Notes under the pieces: model-generated
Databases searched by the model: none
Told to the model about the DNA's origin: nothing
Seen by the model: only the letters and a program-made list of their open reading frames with translations
Position numbers and translations under genes: made by a program
Shown: positions 63,932-64,000 of the stretch, in pieces
Numbering within the stretch: the first letter of the stretch is position 1
Layout: every line of letters begins with the position of its first letter
Origin: Halomonas piscis
Lineage (GTDB): Bacteria > Pseudomonadota > Gammaproteobacteria > Pseudomonadales > Halomonadaceae
Length of the DNA stretch: 64,000 nt
NCBI RefSeq assembly: GCF_031886125.1
Contig: NZ_CP119391.1
Span: 558,001-622,000 of the forward strand
Direction: 5' to 3'

Positions 63932-64000
63932 GTTTTTGTCATCTCTATATTTATCAAATACTTACGCGATAATTAAGAGAAAAAGGAACAAGCGCTACCG

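Noticed and set aside
63293..63976. 227-codon plus-strand frame and 128-codon minus-strand frame with Asn and Gln runs
   Set aside because: The repeats (NNNN, QQQQ, VVVV) are translations of the AAC/GTT motifs; no ribosome-binding site or domain is seen. The stretch is better explained as a CrcZ-like RNA.

Overview
The window is a high-GC, gene-dense stretch of a gammaproteobacterial chromosome. Protein sequences and gene order point to the Halomonadaceae (Halomonas-like); this is inference, since no rRNA is present. Diagnostic blocks are bamD/rluD-pgeF-clpB, grpE-dnaK-dnaJ, dapB-carA-carB-greA, rlmE-ftsH-folP-glmM-tpiA-secG-tRNA-Leu, tRNA-fMet-rimP-nusA-infB-rbfA-truB-rpsO-pnp, and pcnB-folK-panB-panC-panD.

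Layout. 1-3.0 kb: end of trxB, a minor pseudopilin, a small membrane zinc-ribbon-like protein and a two-domain NAD synthetase whose glutaminase cysteine is replaced by glycine. 3.1-8.6 kb: bamD facing rluD-pgeF-clpB, with a sigma-32 promoter before clpB. 8.6-10.0 kb: an IS110-family (IS1111-type) element inside a dispersed repeat. 10.1-12.7 kb: a structured leader of about 290 nt and the acetolactate synthase genes ilvI-ilvH. 12.8-15.6 kb: a manganese-type ABC transporter operon whose promoter is overlapped by a palindromic operator. 15.8-21.8 kb: recN (LexA-like box) facing grpE-dnaK-dnaJ, with separate sigma-32 promoters for grpE and dnaK. 21.8-24.3 kb: an EamA transporter and a second IS1111-type element, in a REP-like palindrome. 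24.4-34.9 kb: dapB, then a two-gene McrBC-like restriction module splitting dapB from carA-carB-greA. 35-52.8 kb: housekeeping genes for RNA modification, quality control, cell-wall and folate precursors, protein export, translation and RNA decay, with two tRNAs, followed by an MFS transporter. 52.8-58.8 kb: a short-chain acid/ketone-body module (thiolase, AtoE permease, 3-oxoacid CoA-transferase subunits B and A, divergent LysR regulator), with an IS5-family element between the two transferase subunits. 58.9-63.1 kb: pantothenate genes, folK and pcnB.

63.1-64.0 kb has no credible protein gene. On the minus strand it carries a near-consensus sigma-54 promoter, six AACAAYAACAA-type A-rich motifs and a strong intrinsic terminator, directly upstream of pcnB. 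This matches the architecture and position of the Pseudomonas CrcZ RNA, which titrates Hfq/Crc under CbrAB control. It is the strongest candidate for an unannotated regulatory system here.

A second theme is RNA-guided mobility. Both IS1111-type elements have 13-bp inverted repeats and about 250-280 nt non-coding right ends, and both sit in intergenic palindromic repeats. Each right end holds a short match (9 nt and 7 nt) to the reconstructed empty target, as expected for IS110-family bridge/seek RNAs. The ten intrinsic terminators, sigma-32 promoters, metal operator and SOS box were read by eye and not scored computationally.
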